The translations under genes were made by a program, and so were the position numbers. From GWF2-38-10 sp964527595 (GTDB lineage: Bacteria; Babelota; Babeliae; Babelales; RVW-14): 64,000 nucleotides of DNA. The notes under the pieces are model-generated. The model was not told the DNA's origin. It was given only the letters and a program-made list of their open reading frames with translations, and made no database searches. Location: assembly GCA_964527595.1 (NCBI GenBank), contig CAZGPI010000001.1, forward strand, positions 248,001 through 312,000. The letters run 5' to 3'. Position 1 is the stretch's first letter. Each line of letters starts with the position of its first letter. Positions 1 through 8,994 of this stretch are shown here, one piece after another.

Positions 1-686
1 TTAAAGCCTTTCGCCTCTTTGCTTACGCGACCAAATTCTTTATATTTTCCTGCTTTGCTTGCCTTAGCAACTTTATCAAAATCATCGCCATGAGCTTTGA
101 TGTCTGTCAAGAAAGCTGCTGCTTGAGCATCTTGGTCAAATTTAATACCTGACACAAGAACGCCACCGGCAACTTTGACATAATGTTCTTTGTTTTCAGC
201 ATAATGTTTTTTTACATCAGCTTCATCAATCTTAATGCCATCGTAAAGTTTCTTTTCAAAGAATTGAATCTTCAATGATCTTTGTAAGAGTTCCTTCATT
301 TCATTAAACGCTTTAACAAATTCAGCATCGTTTTCAATGCTGCTCTTGCTTGCATCAGCAATAATAAGTTCTTGTTTAATCAATTCATCAAAGAATTTAC
401 GTTTGATTGATGTTGGCAATGCATCGGCACCAGCACCCTTGAAATAGGGGCTTGACTGCAACATTTGATTGATGTTTTTGTTAAATCCAGCTTCGTGAAT
501 AACTGGTTTACCGTTGATGCTACAAAGAGTAGCGCCATCGCCTTTTACTTCACCCGTGGCTTCAATTTTCTTTGGCTCATCCTTCTTTTTGAAAAAATCC
601 ATTACACCACAACCAGGCAATAAGCTTAGTGACAAAATGACAACAGATCCCTGTATCACTATTCTAGATGTCTTAGACATATTCAT
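1..686 (-). CDS. Parvulin/SurA-like peptidyl-prolyl isomerase lipoprotein (3' end cut by window)
   Basis: Reading leftward from an ATG at 686, preceded by GAGAGG, gives 228 codons running off the window. The N-terminus is a lipoprotein signal (hydrophobic stretch, then LPGCG with the lipobox Cys near residue 26), so the product is probably membrane-anchored outside the cytoplasm. After a charged linker comes an INGKPVI segment followed by helices rich in K, E and Q (FDELIKQELIIADA), the usual start of SurA/PrsA-type chaperones in which a short strand leads into an alpha-helical N-domain. The parvulin catalytic domain should begin at the left edge, near DFDKVAKASKAGK, and is not fully visible. 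The role in outer-membrane or secreted-protein folding is inferred from the family. Confidence 0.65.
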   Translation of the reverse strand, partial: MNMSKTSRIVIQGSVVILSLSLLPGCGVMDFFKKKDEPKKIEATGEVKGDGATLCSINGKPVIHEAGFNKNINQMLQSSPYFKGAGADALPTSIKRKFFDELIKQELIIADASKSSIENDAEFVKAFNEMKELLQRSLKIQFFEKKLYDGIKIDEADVKKHYAENKEHYVKVAGGVLVSGIKFDQDAQAAAFLTDIKAHGDDFDKVAKASKAGKYKEFGRVSKEAKGF

Positions 687-802
687 CTCGACCTCTCAAA
701 AATAAGGTTAAACATTATAAAGAACACCAACCAAACCATGCTACCACACCGAATCAATTTTTCAAGCGACACTTTAATAAATTTGTCATTAATCGTGAAA
801 AT

Positions 803-830
803 TTGTCATCTTTGCCAATCTACGTATACT
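803..830 (+). promoter_or_regulatory. Sigma70-type promoter for the permease operon
   Basis: TTGTCA at 803-808 and TATACT at 825-830 are separated by 16 bases, about 55 bp upstream of the GTG start at 885. A Shine-Dalgarno GAGGAG lies at 874-879. Read by eye only. Confidence 0.45.
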
Positions 831-884
831 TGAGGCCATGAGAGAAATCTAAAGAAAAACCGTATTAATAGATGAGGAGATCTC

Positions 885-2195
885 GTGGAAAATCAAGAAA
901 AAATACCGTTTATTGCCGCCGTCCTTATGAATATAAATATCATTGTCGGTTCAGGCATTTATGCTAACCCACAATTTATGGCAAAAAGTTCAGGCACCTG
1001 GAGTTTTCTTGGTTGGCCAATAGTTGCTTTCATGCTTTTACCCATTATATGGGCGGTTGCTCAGGCAGCACGTGTATTTCCTGGTGAGGGCGGTTTTTAT
1101 AATTATTGCAAAACAGGCATCAACGAAACAGCCGGTTTTGTAGCTAACTGGGCTTATTTACTTGGCTATATGGGAACGGCTGCAACCATAGCCAGTATTA
1201 TTCGCATGAAACTCGCTAGCCAATTTGGTTGGACTTTTGTAGACCAGCATTCCTTTATTTTTTACCTAGGCTTTATAACAATTATCTCACTCCTTAACTT
1301 AATTAGCATAGAAGTTATTAGCAAAATTCAAAGCTGGGTAACCCTGCTTAAATTGATTCCTCTTTTTGTTATCGTTAGTATTGTTTTTTTCTATTGGAAC
1401 CCAGGATTTAATTATACCGTAAGTGATATTTCCAATATCGGTGGTTCTTTGCCTTGGGCAATTTTTGGCTTCTGGGGCTTTGAAAGCTGCTGCAGCATCA
1501 GTCACCTTATTAAAGGCGGATCAACGCAAGCATCAAAGGTAATACTCTTGGCCTTTGCTATTTGCACCGCTCTCTATACCATTTTTCATATTGGCATTCT
1601 CCATATTATGGGGCTAGAAAATTTAACAACTTATGGTGCACAAGCGTTCCCTCAATTCTTGGGTCTTGCACCGGCAATTACAAGCGCATTACTCACCGGC
1701 ATCGCATTGGCAATAATGTTAAGCTTTATTAACACAACCTATGGTGCATCATTAACGAATATCATTAATATCAATGTTTTGGCAAAACGCGGCTTTATTG
1801 TCGGATCAAAATTCTTGTCAAAAACAACAAAGCGCGGAATTGCTCTTAATGCAATCGTTCTCCATGCCATTGCATTTCTAATCCTTATAACACTGATACC
1901 AAACACAAGCATTCTTACAGCGATCACTAATTTTGGCGTAAGTGTCGCTTTTTTCCTCACGCTTGTTGCCGTTGTTCGCTATAACCTGCAACACAAAGAC
2001 TATCTTCAATTATTTGTAACACTCCTTGGATTCATTTCATTAGTCGTCATTCTATACTTCACTTGGACAACCCAAATGGGAACAGATGACAACCTTGTTC
2101 GGCTCATGTATGCAACGCCAGTCATTATCGGCGTCCCCCTTGGCCTCGTTATGTACAAATACCTCAAATACTCTAATCGTATAAACGCGAGATAA
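885..2195 (+). CDS. APC-family amino-acid permease or antiporter (first of a tandem pair)
   Basis: A 436-aa membrane protein with about 12 hydrophobic segments. The first helix carries the APC substrate-binding turn (NIIVGSGIY), and the conserved segment FPGEGGFYNY follows around residue 70, as in AdiC/GadC-like exchangers. Such proteins move amino acids or their decarboxylation products across the inner membrane; the substrate cannot be read from sequence. The start is GTG, chosen from the GAGGAG ribosome site six bases upstream. The next permease begins four bases after the stop and polyprenyl synthase follows, so the three genes are one transcription unit. Tandem exchangers suit an organism that takes amino acids from a host. 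Confidence 0.85.
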   Translation: MENQEKIPFIAAVLMNINIIVGSGIYANPQFMAKSSGTWSFLGWPIVAFMLLPIIWAVAQAARVFPGEGGFYNYCKTGINETAGFVANWAYLLGYMGTAATIASIIRMKLASQFGWTFVDQHSFIFYLGFITIISLLNLISIEVISKIQSWVTLLKLIPLFVIVSIVFFYWNPGFNYTVSDISNIGGSLPWAIFGFWGFESCCSISHLIKGGSTQASKVILLAFAICTALYTIFHIGILHIMGLENLTTYGAQAFPQFLGLAPAITSALLTGIALAIMLSFINTTYGASLTNIININVLAKRGFIVGSKFLSKTTKRGIALNAIVLHAIAFLILITLIPNTSILTAITNFGVSVAFFLTLVAVVRYNLQHKDYLQLFVTLLGFISLVVILYFTWTTQMGTDDNLVRLMYATPVIIGVPLGLVMYKYLKYSNRINAR

Positions 2196-2199
2196 TATC

Positions 2200-3483
2200 A
2201 TGCCTCACAATATAAAGATTCCACTTTGGGTTGCCATACTAATTAACATAAATATCGTCATAGGAGCAGCGTTTTTTGTTGTTGTTCAAGATACCTCGAC
2301 AGCAGGAGGCATGCTTGCCCCGGTCTCTTGGCTCTTATGTGGACTGGTACTATTACCATTAGTTATTGTATTGGCTAAGCTTTCACAAACATTCCCATCG
2401 GCCGGCGGACTTTATGTATATAGCCAAAAACAACTTGGGCCTATTTGGGGTTTTATTAGTGGATGGAGCTATTTTATTGGTAGCGCAGCTTTCAACGCAA
2501 TTATCATTCACGCTTTTTGCCAAGATCTACAAAGAACAAATCTTTTGGCCCCCTTTTTTAGAACATCTCACCTGAATGGCCTATTGCTTGATTTTATTGT
2601 TATACTGCTTTTCTCTTTGCTGAACTTACTTAATGTGAAGTTTCTCGAAGGATTCCAAATTGGGCTCATCATTTTTAAAGCAATACCAATACTTGCAATC
2701 ATTATTGCCGTTCCCTTTTTATGGGACATTAACGGCATAAGCACAGCCTCAGTTAGTTTTTCAAATTTTCTAGAAACAATTCCGCTTGTTCTTTTTGCCT
2801 ATATCGGCATTGAAGCTTGCTGCTCAATCGCCGACAAAATTGAAAATGGTAAAAAAAATGCAGCCAAAGTTATTTTCATATCCTTTGCGATAGTTGTTAC
2901 CGTTTACACACTCCTGCAACTTGCAATTCTCCTCATTCACGGCACATCGGGAGCCAGTTCATTTTTATCAATTCTGCCTAAGTTAACATCAAACCCAATG
3001 ATCATTATGTGGGGAAATTATTTTATACACTTATCGATTTTACTCTCTTTCTTGGGCGGATTTTATGGCATGTTTTATTTCAACAACTGGAATTTGTTTG
3101 CCATTGCAGAAGAAAAACATATCTTGTTTTCATCTGTTTTAACGAAGTTGAATAAAAATGCAACGCCATGGGTATGCGTTCTTGTTCAAACAGCACTATG
3201 TATCGCCTTTTTATTATTCACCAGCAAAGAGCACAGTCTCACCGTTATGGGTGACTTTGGCGTTATGATAGCCTATCTGTTAAGCGTAATAGCCTTCCTT
3301 ACCCTATTCAAAAAAGTGGCCGGCTATCTAGCATTAATCAGCAGTTTTATCTTGATATATTTGTGCACGAAAAAGCTATTTTCATTTGGGTTTGAATGTG
3401 TCGTTCCATTTATCGGTCTTATTATTTTGGGAATTCTTGCACATCAATTAAATGAATGGCTTAAAAAAAACAAAGGAGCTTAA
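2200..3483 (+). CDS. APC-family amino-acid permease or antiporter (second of a tandem pair)
   Basis: A 427-aa paralog of the preceding permease with the same order of about 12 membrane helices and the conserved FPSAGGLYVY segment. The helix-1 motif differs: the GSGIY of its neighbour is replaced by GAAFF, so the substrate site is not the same and the pair may divide substrates. Both share an EACCSI/ESCCSI segment around helix 6. The stop codon overlaps the ATG of the downstream polyprenyl synthase gene by one base (TAATG), which implies translational coupling. Confidence 0.83.
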   Translation: MPHNIKIPLWVAILININIVIGAAFFVVVQDTSTAGGMLAPVSWLLCGLVLLPLVIVLAKLSQTFPSAGGLYVYSQKQLGPIWGFISGWSYFIGSAAFNAIIIHAFCQDLQRTNLLAPFFRTSHLNGLLLDFIVILLFSLLNLLNVKFLEGFQIGLIIFKAIPILAIIIAVPFLWDINGISTASVSFSNFLETIPLVLFAYIGIEACCSIADKIENGKKNAAKVIFISFAIVVTVYTLLQLAILLIHGTSGASSFLSILPKLTSNPMIIMWGNYFIHLSILLSFLGGFYGMFYFNNWNLFAIAEEKHILFSSVLTKLNKNATPWVCVLVQTALCIAFLLFTSKEHSLTVMGDFGVMIAYLLSVIAFLTLFKKVAGYLALISSFILIYLCTKKLFSFGFECVVPFIGLIILGILAHQLNEWLKKNKGA

Positions 3484-4460
3484 TGCCTACAACGCTTTCG
3501 CAAGAAATTAGACAACTGATTGCCTCAGTAGAACCACAAATAAGCGTTCTCTACGAACCCCTTGCTCTATACTTAGACCGTGGTGGCAAACGCTTACGTC
3601 CACGCCTCTGCTCTTTGTGTGCAGAAGCTGTTGGCGGAACGGCCGAGCGAGCACATTCGGCTGGCCTTGCTATAGAACTTTTTCACAACTTCAGTCTTAT
3701 CCACGATGATATCGAAGACAATTCCTTATTGCGACGCGGGTTGCCCTGCCTTCATATTCAATGCGGAACACCAGTTGCCTTAAACCTTGGCGACCTACTT
3801 TTTTGCTTATCAACGCAAGTAATGCTCAATGCCCCATATGAAGCAGCTGAAAAAATAACCCTCATGCAAATGCTTCAGCAGCATTTTTTAAAAGTTTTTG
3901 AGGGACAAGCCATGGAACTTGGATGGCACCACGAAAAAAAATGGGAACTTCAGGAACAAGATTATTTTGCCATGGTTGAACGCAAAACTGGCGCCCTTAT
4001 TGCCGTTGCGTGCAAGATAGGCGCTTACCTTGGCGGCGCATCAATTGAAAAACAAGAGCTGCTTTATCAGTGGGGACTATCTCTTGGCATTGCTTTTCAA
4101 ATCCAAGACGATGTCCTAAATCTCACGGGTACTGAAGAAAAATATAAAAAAGAGATAGGTGGCGACATTACCGAAGGTAAACGCAGCCTGATAGTGCTTA
4201 ATACCCTCAATAACCCATCAGTTCCTCAAAAAGATAAGCACAAACTTAAAATGATATTGGACAACAATACAACCGATCAACAGGCGATACAATGGTGTAT
4301 CTCATTGCTCACACAATCAGAATCTATTGACTACGCACAAAAAAAAGCAACCAGCATTATATCGTCTACAACAAAAGCGTTAGAAGAACATCTTGCAATA
4401 AATCCAGCTCAAGAAAAACTTCTTGAACTTGCATATAGCCTCATAACGCGCGAAGCATAA
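3483..4460 (+). CDS. Trans-polyprenyl diphosphate synthase
   Basis: A 325-aa isoprenyl synthase that condenses isopentenyl diphosphate onto an allylic primer. It has GGKRLRPRL near residue 32, the first aspartate-rich motif HDDIEDN near residue 75 and the second motif QIQDDVLNL near 210. The length fits IspB/geranylgeranyl-type enzymes. Product chain length depends on residues before the first aspartate motif and is not assigned here. Likely roles are a quinone side chain or a carrier lipid precursor. It is the last gene of the permease operon and converges on the next gene with only five bases between stops. Confidence 0.88.
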   Translation: MPTTLSQEIRQLIASVEPQISVLYEPLALYLDRGGKRLRPRLCSLCAEAVGGTAERAHSAGLAIELFHNFSLIHDDIEDNSLLRRGLPCLHIQCGTPVALNLGDLLFCLSTQVMLNAPYEAAEKITLMQMLQQHFLKVFEGQAMELGWHHEKKWELQEQDYFAMVERKTGALIAVACKIGAYLGGASIEKQELLYQWGLSLGIAFQIQDDVLNLTGTEEKYKKEIGGDITEGKRSLIVLNTLNNPSVPQKDKHKLKMILDNNTTDQQAIQWCISLLTQSESIDYAQKKATSIISSTTKALEEHLAINPAQEKLLELAYSLITREA

Positions 4461-4465
4461 ATTCG

Positions 4466-5791
4466 TTAGTTAATGCACGTTCCCAGCGAAATAAATTTGA
4501 AATCTGTTGTATTAAGCATATCCGCTATACGCATATTACAAACCATTCGCTTACTTACTGGACGTCTCAACTGTTTAACAACAATATTGAAATTGTCAGA
4601 AAATTTTGCCGGTTCGATTCCCCAGCCATCCATAAAATCTGGCAACGACACATAGAAGAGCTCATTAAACGAAATTAAGAGAGCTTGGTCAGCAGCTGGC
4701 TTAAAATCATCTTGTGTCACAAAACGACGATCAACAATATAAGAACCCAATTGCTTACCACTTTCATTGAAAATATTCCACGTCGTCTTGCTATGCGGAA
4801 GTGTAATAACTTGACCGTTTGCAATGCGAACATTAAAGGTTGTTCCATCTTCTTTGTATTCAACCCGTTGCATAATAATTTTAATACCCTCATTATTTAC
4901 CAATACAAGATTGTCTCCAAGCCCATTATTTTGCCCATCACCACGGATTAACCACGCCCAATCGTCAGCATAGTACTTGGGCTGAGATGGTAGCTGAGGA
5001 TCAATGTTTTTAATGTTATAAATACCAGCCTTGAGCATTTGAAAAATGTCCGAACCACCGGCGATGTAAACAATTTGATGTCCCTGATCACTTTTCTCTT
5101 TTAACATTTTCAAGCTTTCTGCGCTCCAATTCTTCCAACCAGATCCGGCAAGCCTAAACCACATTACCGCATATAATAAGTGTGCTATAGGGTACAGCTC
5201 CTTGCGTAACAACATTTTTTGAAATTCAGGGAAAGTCTTTTCTGAAAAACAGTATTCAAAAAATCTATTAGCTACGGCAAACAAAAACTGTTCTTTTTGT
5301 TCATCGCTTGGCTGGGCAAAAAAGAGCTCCATCAAAGCATTATCTTTTTCTATCACATCATGCGATGATACGTCCGCCTCATCGCAAACAACGGCCGGCG
5401 TTGCAAAATTTAATTGCTTTAAAAATTCAATAAACCCTGGCATATCGTTTTGCATAAGAGAATACATGGCATTCAAATTCTTTCCAAAAGCCGGCGGAAC
5501 AGGCAATCCTATTTCGTGGCCGTGTTCATTAATTTGTCCATCCGTAACGATAGACAAGAATGAAGACGCATGCCGCAATAAAGCCAAATTTGCTTCATAT
5601 TTTTGCTTAAATCTGAAAATGAACAAATCATCAGCCGCGTTTTTTGCCATCTCTTCTATGTTTTTGTCAGCACTAAAAATATGCTGCCATTCGTTCCATT
5701 TTTTAAAAACTACCTCAGCATCTTTTGTTTCAGCAAAGAGAGCCGCTGTTACTAAAGCAAAGATAGTGAGTAAATATGCTATTTTTTTCAT
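4466..5791 (-). CDS. Secreted protein of unknown function, paralog of the neighbouring gene
   Basis: 441 aa with a clear signal peptide (basic MKK start, hydrophobic core, ALFAE cleavage region). It aligns over its whole length with the adjacent upstream gene. Shared blocks are HEIGLPVP/YQLSVPID near residue 80, VYIAGGSDIF near 240, YNIKNIDPQLPSQ, WLIRGDGQNNGLGDN, and a C-terminal run of MDGWGI, QLRRPVSKRMVCNMRI and FISL. The YIAGG(S/T)DI segment followed by an IDP strand end looks like a Rossmann-type strand-loop-helix, but no enzyme motif is certain. A ribosome site AAGGAA precedes the ATG. The pair is likely one operon after a duplication. Confidence 0.7.
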   Translation of the reverse strand: MKKIAYLLTIFALVTAALFAETKDAEVVFKKWNEWQHIFSADKNIEEMAKNAADDLFIFRFKQKYEANLALLRHASSFLSIVTDGQINEHGHEIGLPVPPAFGKNLNAMYSLMQNDMPGFIEFLKQLNFATPAVVCDEADVSSHDVIEKDNALMELFFAQPSDEQKEQFLFAVANRFFEYCFSEKTFPEFQKMLLRKELYPIAHLLYAVMWFRLAGSGWKNWSAESLKMLKEKSDQGHQIVYIAGGSDIFQMLKAGIYNIKNIDPQLPSQPKYYADDWAWLIRGDGQNNGLGDNLVLVNNEGIKIIMQRVEYKEDGTTFNVRIANGQVITLPHSKTTWNIFNESGKQLGSYIVDRRFVTQDDFKPAADQALLISFNELFYVSLPDFMDGWGIEPAKFSDNFNIVVKQLRRPVSKRMVCNMRIADMLNTTDFKFISLGTCIN

Positions 5792-5800
5792 AATTATTCC

Positions 5801-7138
5801 TTACGTAGGATCGGAGGCTAAATTAATAAATTTCAAGTCGGCCAAATTCATCATTGATATAATGCGCATATTACACAAGACATCTTTGTTGATTGGCTTG
5901 CGTAATTGCTTGATGTAAATAGGCAGATCGTCTGGCAAACTAGTAGGGTCAATCCCCCAGCCATTAAGCATATCCGGTGAAGATATACATACCGCTTCGT
6001 CATATGATAAAAGAATGACTTTGTTGGTAACGTTGGCAAAATCGCTTTGATCAACAAGGCGGCGCTCAAAGGTAATCGTGCCCAATGTTTTGTTGTTAGT
6101 ATCGTAAACCTTCCAGACGGTAACACTCTTTTTCAATTCAAGAACTTGGTTATTTGATCCCTTAACAAAAAACTTTTCGCCCTCTGAATATATTTCGCGC
6201 TTCAGCGTAATATGGCGCTTTTCGAAAGATAACGAAACGACGTCGCCAAGGCCACCATTGTCACCAGCTCCCTTAATTAACCACAACCAACCCTCAGAAT
6301 AGTAACGGACCTGCGTTGGCAAAAATGGATCAATAACGCGTATGTTATATGTACCGTTACGAAGAAGCTGATAAATGTCTGTACCTCCGGCGATATAAAC
6401 AACTTCACACCCCTTGTCTGAGCACTCCTTAATGGCATCTAAACAATTTTGGTGCCAATGCTTCCATCCATCGCCAACCAAATGGTGCCAAATAGCCGAA
6501 TTTAAAAAACGCGCAATTGGATAGTTTTCTGCATTCAATAAAAGCTCTTGATAATGATCAAATGTTTTGGGTTCAAAACAATACTCAAACAACCGCCCGG
6601 CAAAACCAAATAGCGCCTGCGCTTTTAGGTATCCATCAAAATGCGGAACGAGTAGTTGAGTAAATGCCTTATATTTATTAATAATAATGTCATAGTTCGC
6701 CTTAGCTTCTTCGTCGTTCATAAGCGTTGAGGCAAAATGCCCTTGCTTCAAACAATCGATAAACCGTGGCATATCTGCTTGAAATAAATCATATATTGCC
6801 GCAAAATTGGCTGCTAATTCTTTATCGATAGGCACAGATAATTGATAGCCATTTGCATTGATTTGACCATTGGTAAATGTATGAAGAAATGGCGTCAATT
6901 GCTGTAATAATGCAAAGTTGTTTTCGTAGTTTTTTCGAAATTTTATCAAAAAAGAATCGTTAACGGCTGTTTTATAATCAGAAAAATTAACATCGGAGTA
7001 AACATCTTGAACTTTATGCCATTTTTTAAAAACTTCGCTGCTTTTTTTGTGTACGGCAAAAGACATTCCAATACTTGAATATAGCGCAAGCATAGAGGTT
7101 ATCAAGGCTATATATCTTACCATTTTGAACAATCTCAT
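5801..7138 (-). CDS. Secreted protein of unknown function, paralog of the neighbouring gene
   Basis: The reading frame is open from 7156, but GGAAGGG seven bases upstream of the ATG at 7138 makes MRLFKMVRYIAL the better start, giving 445 aa. The N-terminus is a signal peptide ending near SIGMSFA. It matches the downstream gene block for block: VYIAGGTDIY, YNIRVIDPFLPTQ, WLIKGAGDNGGLGD, MLNGWGIDP, QLRKPINKDVLCNMRI, FINL. The most conserved part is the C-terminal half, so the active or binding surface probably lies there. No known family is recognised. It stops about ten bases before its paralog starts. Confidence 0.7.
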   Translation of the reverse strand: MRLFKMVRYIALITSMLALYSSIGMSFAVHKKSSEVFKKWHKVQDVYSDVNFSDYKTAVNDSFLIKFRKNYENNFALLQQLTPFLHTFTNGQINANGYQLSVPIDKELAANFAAIYDLFQADMPRFIDCLKQGHFASTLMNDEEAKANYDIIINKYKAFTQLLVPHFDGYLKAQALFGFAGRLFEYCFEPKTFDHYQELLLNAENYPIARFLNSAIWHHLVGDGWKHWHQNCLDAIKECSDKGCEVVYIAGGTDIYQLLRNGTYNIRVIDPFLPTQVRYYSEGWLWLIKGAGDNGGLGDVVSLSFEKRHITLKREIYSEGEKFFVKGSNNQVLELKKSVTVWKVYDTNNKTLGTITFERRLVDQSDFANVTNKVILLSYDEAVCISSPDMLNGWGIDPTSLPDDLPIYIKQLRKPINKDVLCNMRIISMMNLADLKFINLASDPT

Positions 7139-7281
7139 AAATAACCCTTCCAACATAATAGTAAAATCAAAACTAACTCAAACATCATAAATCAGTTTGT
7201 CTTTTTTTCAATAGACCTCTTCTGAAACCTAAGAAGAGAGTGATTTGCTTTTTTTTCTTATTTTGTATTAATTTTGCAAAT

Positions 7282-7517
7282 TTTGTCATCCCGGGCTTGA
7301 TCCGGGATCCATCCTACGCTATGCGCCCCTTGGACTTGTAGCTGCGGATGGCAGGCCATCTTCTTCTTTGAATTGATCAGCACCTTAAGAATTGGAAGCG
7401 AGAATGGAAAATCGCTCTCATAGAAAAACTGAATCCAGAATGGAATGATTTATATGAAGGAATTTTTGGACCAGAAGAAAAATAAGATGGATCCCGGATC
7501 AAGCCCGGGATGACAAA
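7282..7517. repeat. Inverted-repeat element with perfect 32-bp ends around a nuclease-gene relic
   Basis: The left arm 7282-7313 and right arm 7486-7517 are perfect reverse complements over 32 bp. Each arm holds its own small palindrome (CCCGG, spacer, CCGGG) between TGTCAT and ATCCA. About 170 bp lie between the arms, including the 3' end of a GIY-YIG nuclease frame. This fills most of the 540-bp gap between the paralogous secreted protein and the CorC-like gene. No other gene is seen in the gap apart from the terminator at 7628-7658. A related element lies at 35986-36108. Confidence 0.8.
7375..7485 (+). pseudogene. GIY-YIG endonuclease 3'-terminal remnant
   Basis: Reading from 7375 to the TAA at 7483-7485 gives 36 residues: DQHLKNWKREWKIALIEK then LNPEWNDLYEGIF. 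This matches my recollection of the C-terminal end of small GIY-YIG nucleases (LKxWxRxWKIxLIExxNPxWxDLY). A stop codon lies in frame two codons upstream, and the catalytic GIY-YIG half is absent, so this is a decayed fragment, not a gene. The stop codon abuts the right repeat arm at 7486. In other genomes small GIY-YIG genes are often found beside TCATCCCGG-type palindromes; that is recollection, not checked here. Confidence 0.6.
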
Positions 7518-7627
7518 TTTGGCAGTATTAATATTGTTTAAAGATAAAAAATAATCGTTACTATTTATGTTAAATAGGGTTCAGAATAGGTCTAATGAAC
7601 CATCGCTGCATTCTCCTGATTAATCAC

Positions 7628-7658
7628 AAAAAAAGCCTCGCATGATGCGAGGCTTTTT
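7628..7658 (-). terminator. Intrinsic terminator of the CorC-like gene
   Basis: GCCTCGCA and TGCGAGGC form an 8-bp stem with a 3-base loop (7635-7653), flanked by A-run and T-run, so it can work on both strands. It lies about 20 bases past the stop of the CorC-like gene on the minus strand. Confidence 0.85.
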
Positions 7659-7680
7659 ACATTAACAAATCATGTATGGG

Positions 7681-8961
7681 TTACGCTTGCGCCCCTTTAT
7701 TAGCAATATCACTGTCCTCAAAAATTAAAACCTGAAAGACCCGACGCGAACTGGCTTGCTGAACCTGAAAGCAATATGTTTCAAAAACAACTCGCTCACC
7801 CTTGCGCGGTAAATGTTGTAATTTTTCTGTAAGAAATCCGCCAAGTGTTATCGAATTTTTAGTATTAAATTTTATTCTTAACAAATCTTCAACCTTTTCC
7901 AGACTAACACTTGCGTTAACCAACCATCCACCACGTTCCAATGGAACAATGTCGGTACTAATAATTTCGTGTTCATCTGTTATTTCATCACCAATAATCT
8001 CTTCAAAGATATCTTCCAATGTTGCCAACCCAACAACACTACCATATTCATCTATAACAATTGCCATATGCATGCGTTTTTTCAAAAACTCACTCAATAG
8101 CTGGTTGATTTTCTGAGTTTCTGGCACAAATAAAACAGGGCGAACAAGCTCTTTTAGCAACTTCTTCTGTCCACGATAAAGCATCTCGAATACATCTTTT
8201 TGGTGAATGATACCGATGATATTGTCGTCCTTCCCTTCATACACAGGCAGGCGCGAATAACGAGAATTATGGAAGACTTCTATAACCTTATCAACATCAG
8301 ACTCTACCGCGATGAGAATAATGTCGGTTTTTGGGATCAATATTTCTTTAACAACAGTTTGCCCCAAGCCAAAAATGTTTTGAAGCATTTCTGTTTTTTC
8401 ACGCTCCATGAGGCCTTTTTCGTCACTATAATCAATCAAGAATTCTATTTCTTTTTCAGAAATCACATCTTGCCGCTCGAGAACATGGGTCCCACCAACT
8501 TTGCTGAAAAAATAATCGGCTATTTTCAACAAAAGCGTCACCAATGGATAGGCCAAATGAAACAATCCATTAATCAAAAACAGGAACGATCTAAACAATT
8601 TTTCATGGTGCGTTTTTGCAAAACTTTTTGGAATAATCTCACCAAAGATTAAAATCATGGCCGTTGCAAGAGCCACGCCAATTGGCAATCCCATATGTTG
8701 CCCCAAGAACCGTTGCATAATATGAGAAATCAAAACCGAGGTTAAAACGTGAGCAAAATTATTGGCCAACAATATGGTAATCAATATGCGTTGTGGATTC
8801 TTTTCCCAAGATTCAAACAACGTCTTGTATCGAGCAACCGAAAGCTCAAGCTCCTTAAGCTTAAATAGACGCAGCGCCGTAAATGCCGTCTCTAAAAAAG
8901 CAAAAAGCGCCGCAAAAAAAAGTGACCCTAAAAATAAGAATACCTCAATTGAAATCGACAT
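7681..8961 (-). CDS. CorC/HlyC-family membrane protein (CNNM-CBS-CorC)
   Basis: 426 aa from the ATG at 8961, which has AAGGGAG nine bases upstream. A TTG nine bases earlier is a poorer start. An N-terminal CNNM (DUF21) domain of about three to four helices (residues 1-180) is followed by a CBS pair near 195-320 (ILIPKTDIILI, SRLPVYEGKDDNIIG, VVIDEYGSVVGLATLEDIFEEIIGD) and a C-terminal CorC_HlyC domain (WLVNASVSLEKVEDLL, TLGGFLTEKL, LPRKGE). The family is linked to divalent cation export (Mg2+, Co2+); transport was not always shown directly. The EIIGDEITDEHE hinge is typical. It appears to be transcribed alone. Confidence 0.88.
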   Translation of the reverse strand: MSISIEVFLFLGSLFFAALFAFLETAFTALRLFKLKELELSVARYKTLFESWEKNPQRILITILLANNFAHVLTSVLISHIMQRFLGQHMGLPIGVALATAMILIFGEIIPKSFAKTHHEKLFRSFLFLINGLFHLAYPLVTLLLKIADYFFSKVGGTHVLERQDVISEKEIEFLIDYSDEKGLMEREKTEMLQNIFGLGQTVVKEILIPKTDIILIAVESDVDKVIEVFHNSRYSRLPVYEGKDDNIIGIIHQKDVFEMLYRGQKKLLKELVRPVLFVPETQKINQLLSEFLKKRMHMAIVIDEYGSVVGLATLEDIFEEIIGDEITDEHEIISTDIVPLERGGWLVNASVSLEKVEDLLRIKFNTKNSITLGGFLTEKLQHLPRKGERVVFETYCFQVQQASSRRVFQVLIFEDSDIANKGAQA

Positions 8962-8994
8962 ATCACACAACTCCCTTAAGAAAAATTAATGCCC

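Noticed and set aside
8962..8970. TTG start for the CorC-like protein
   Set aside because: The ATG nine bases later has a good AAGGGAG ribosome site; the TTG directly abuts it.
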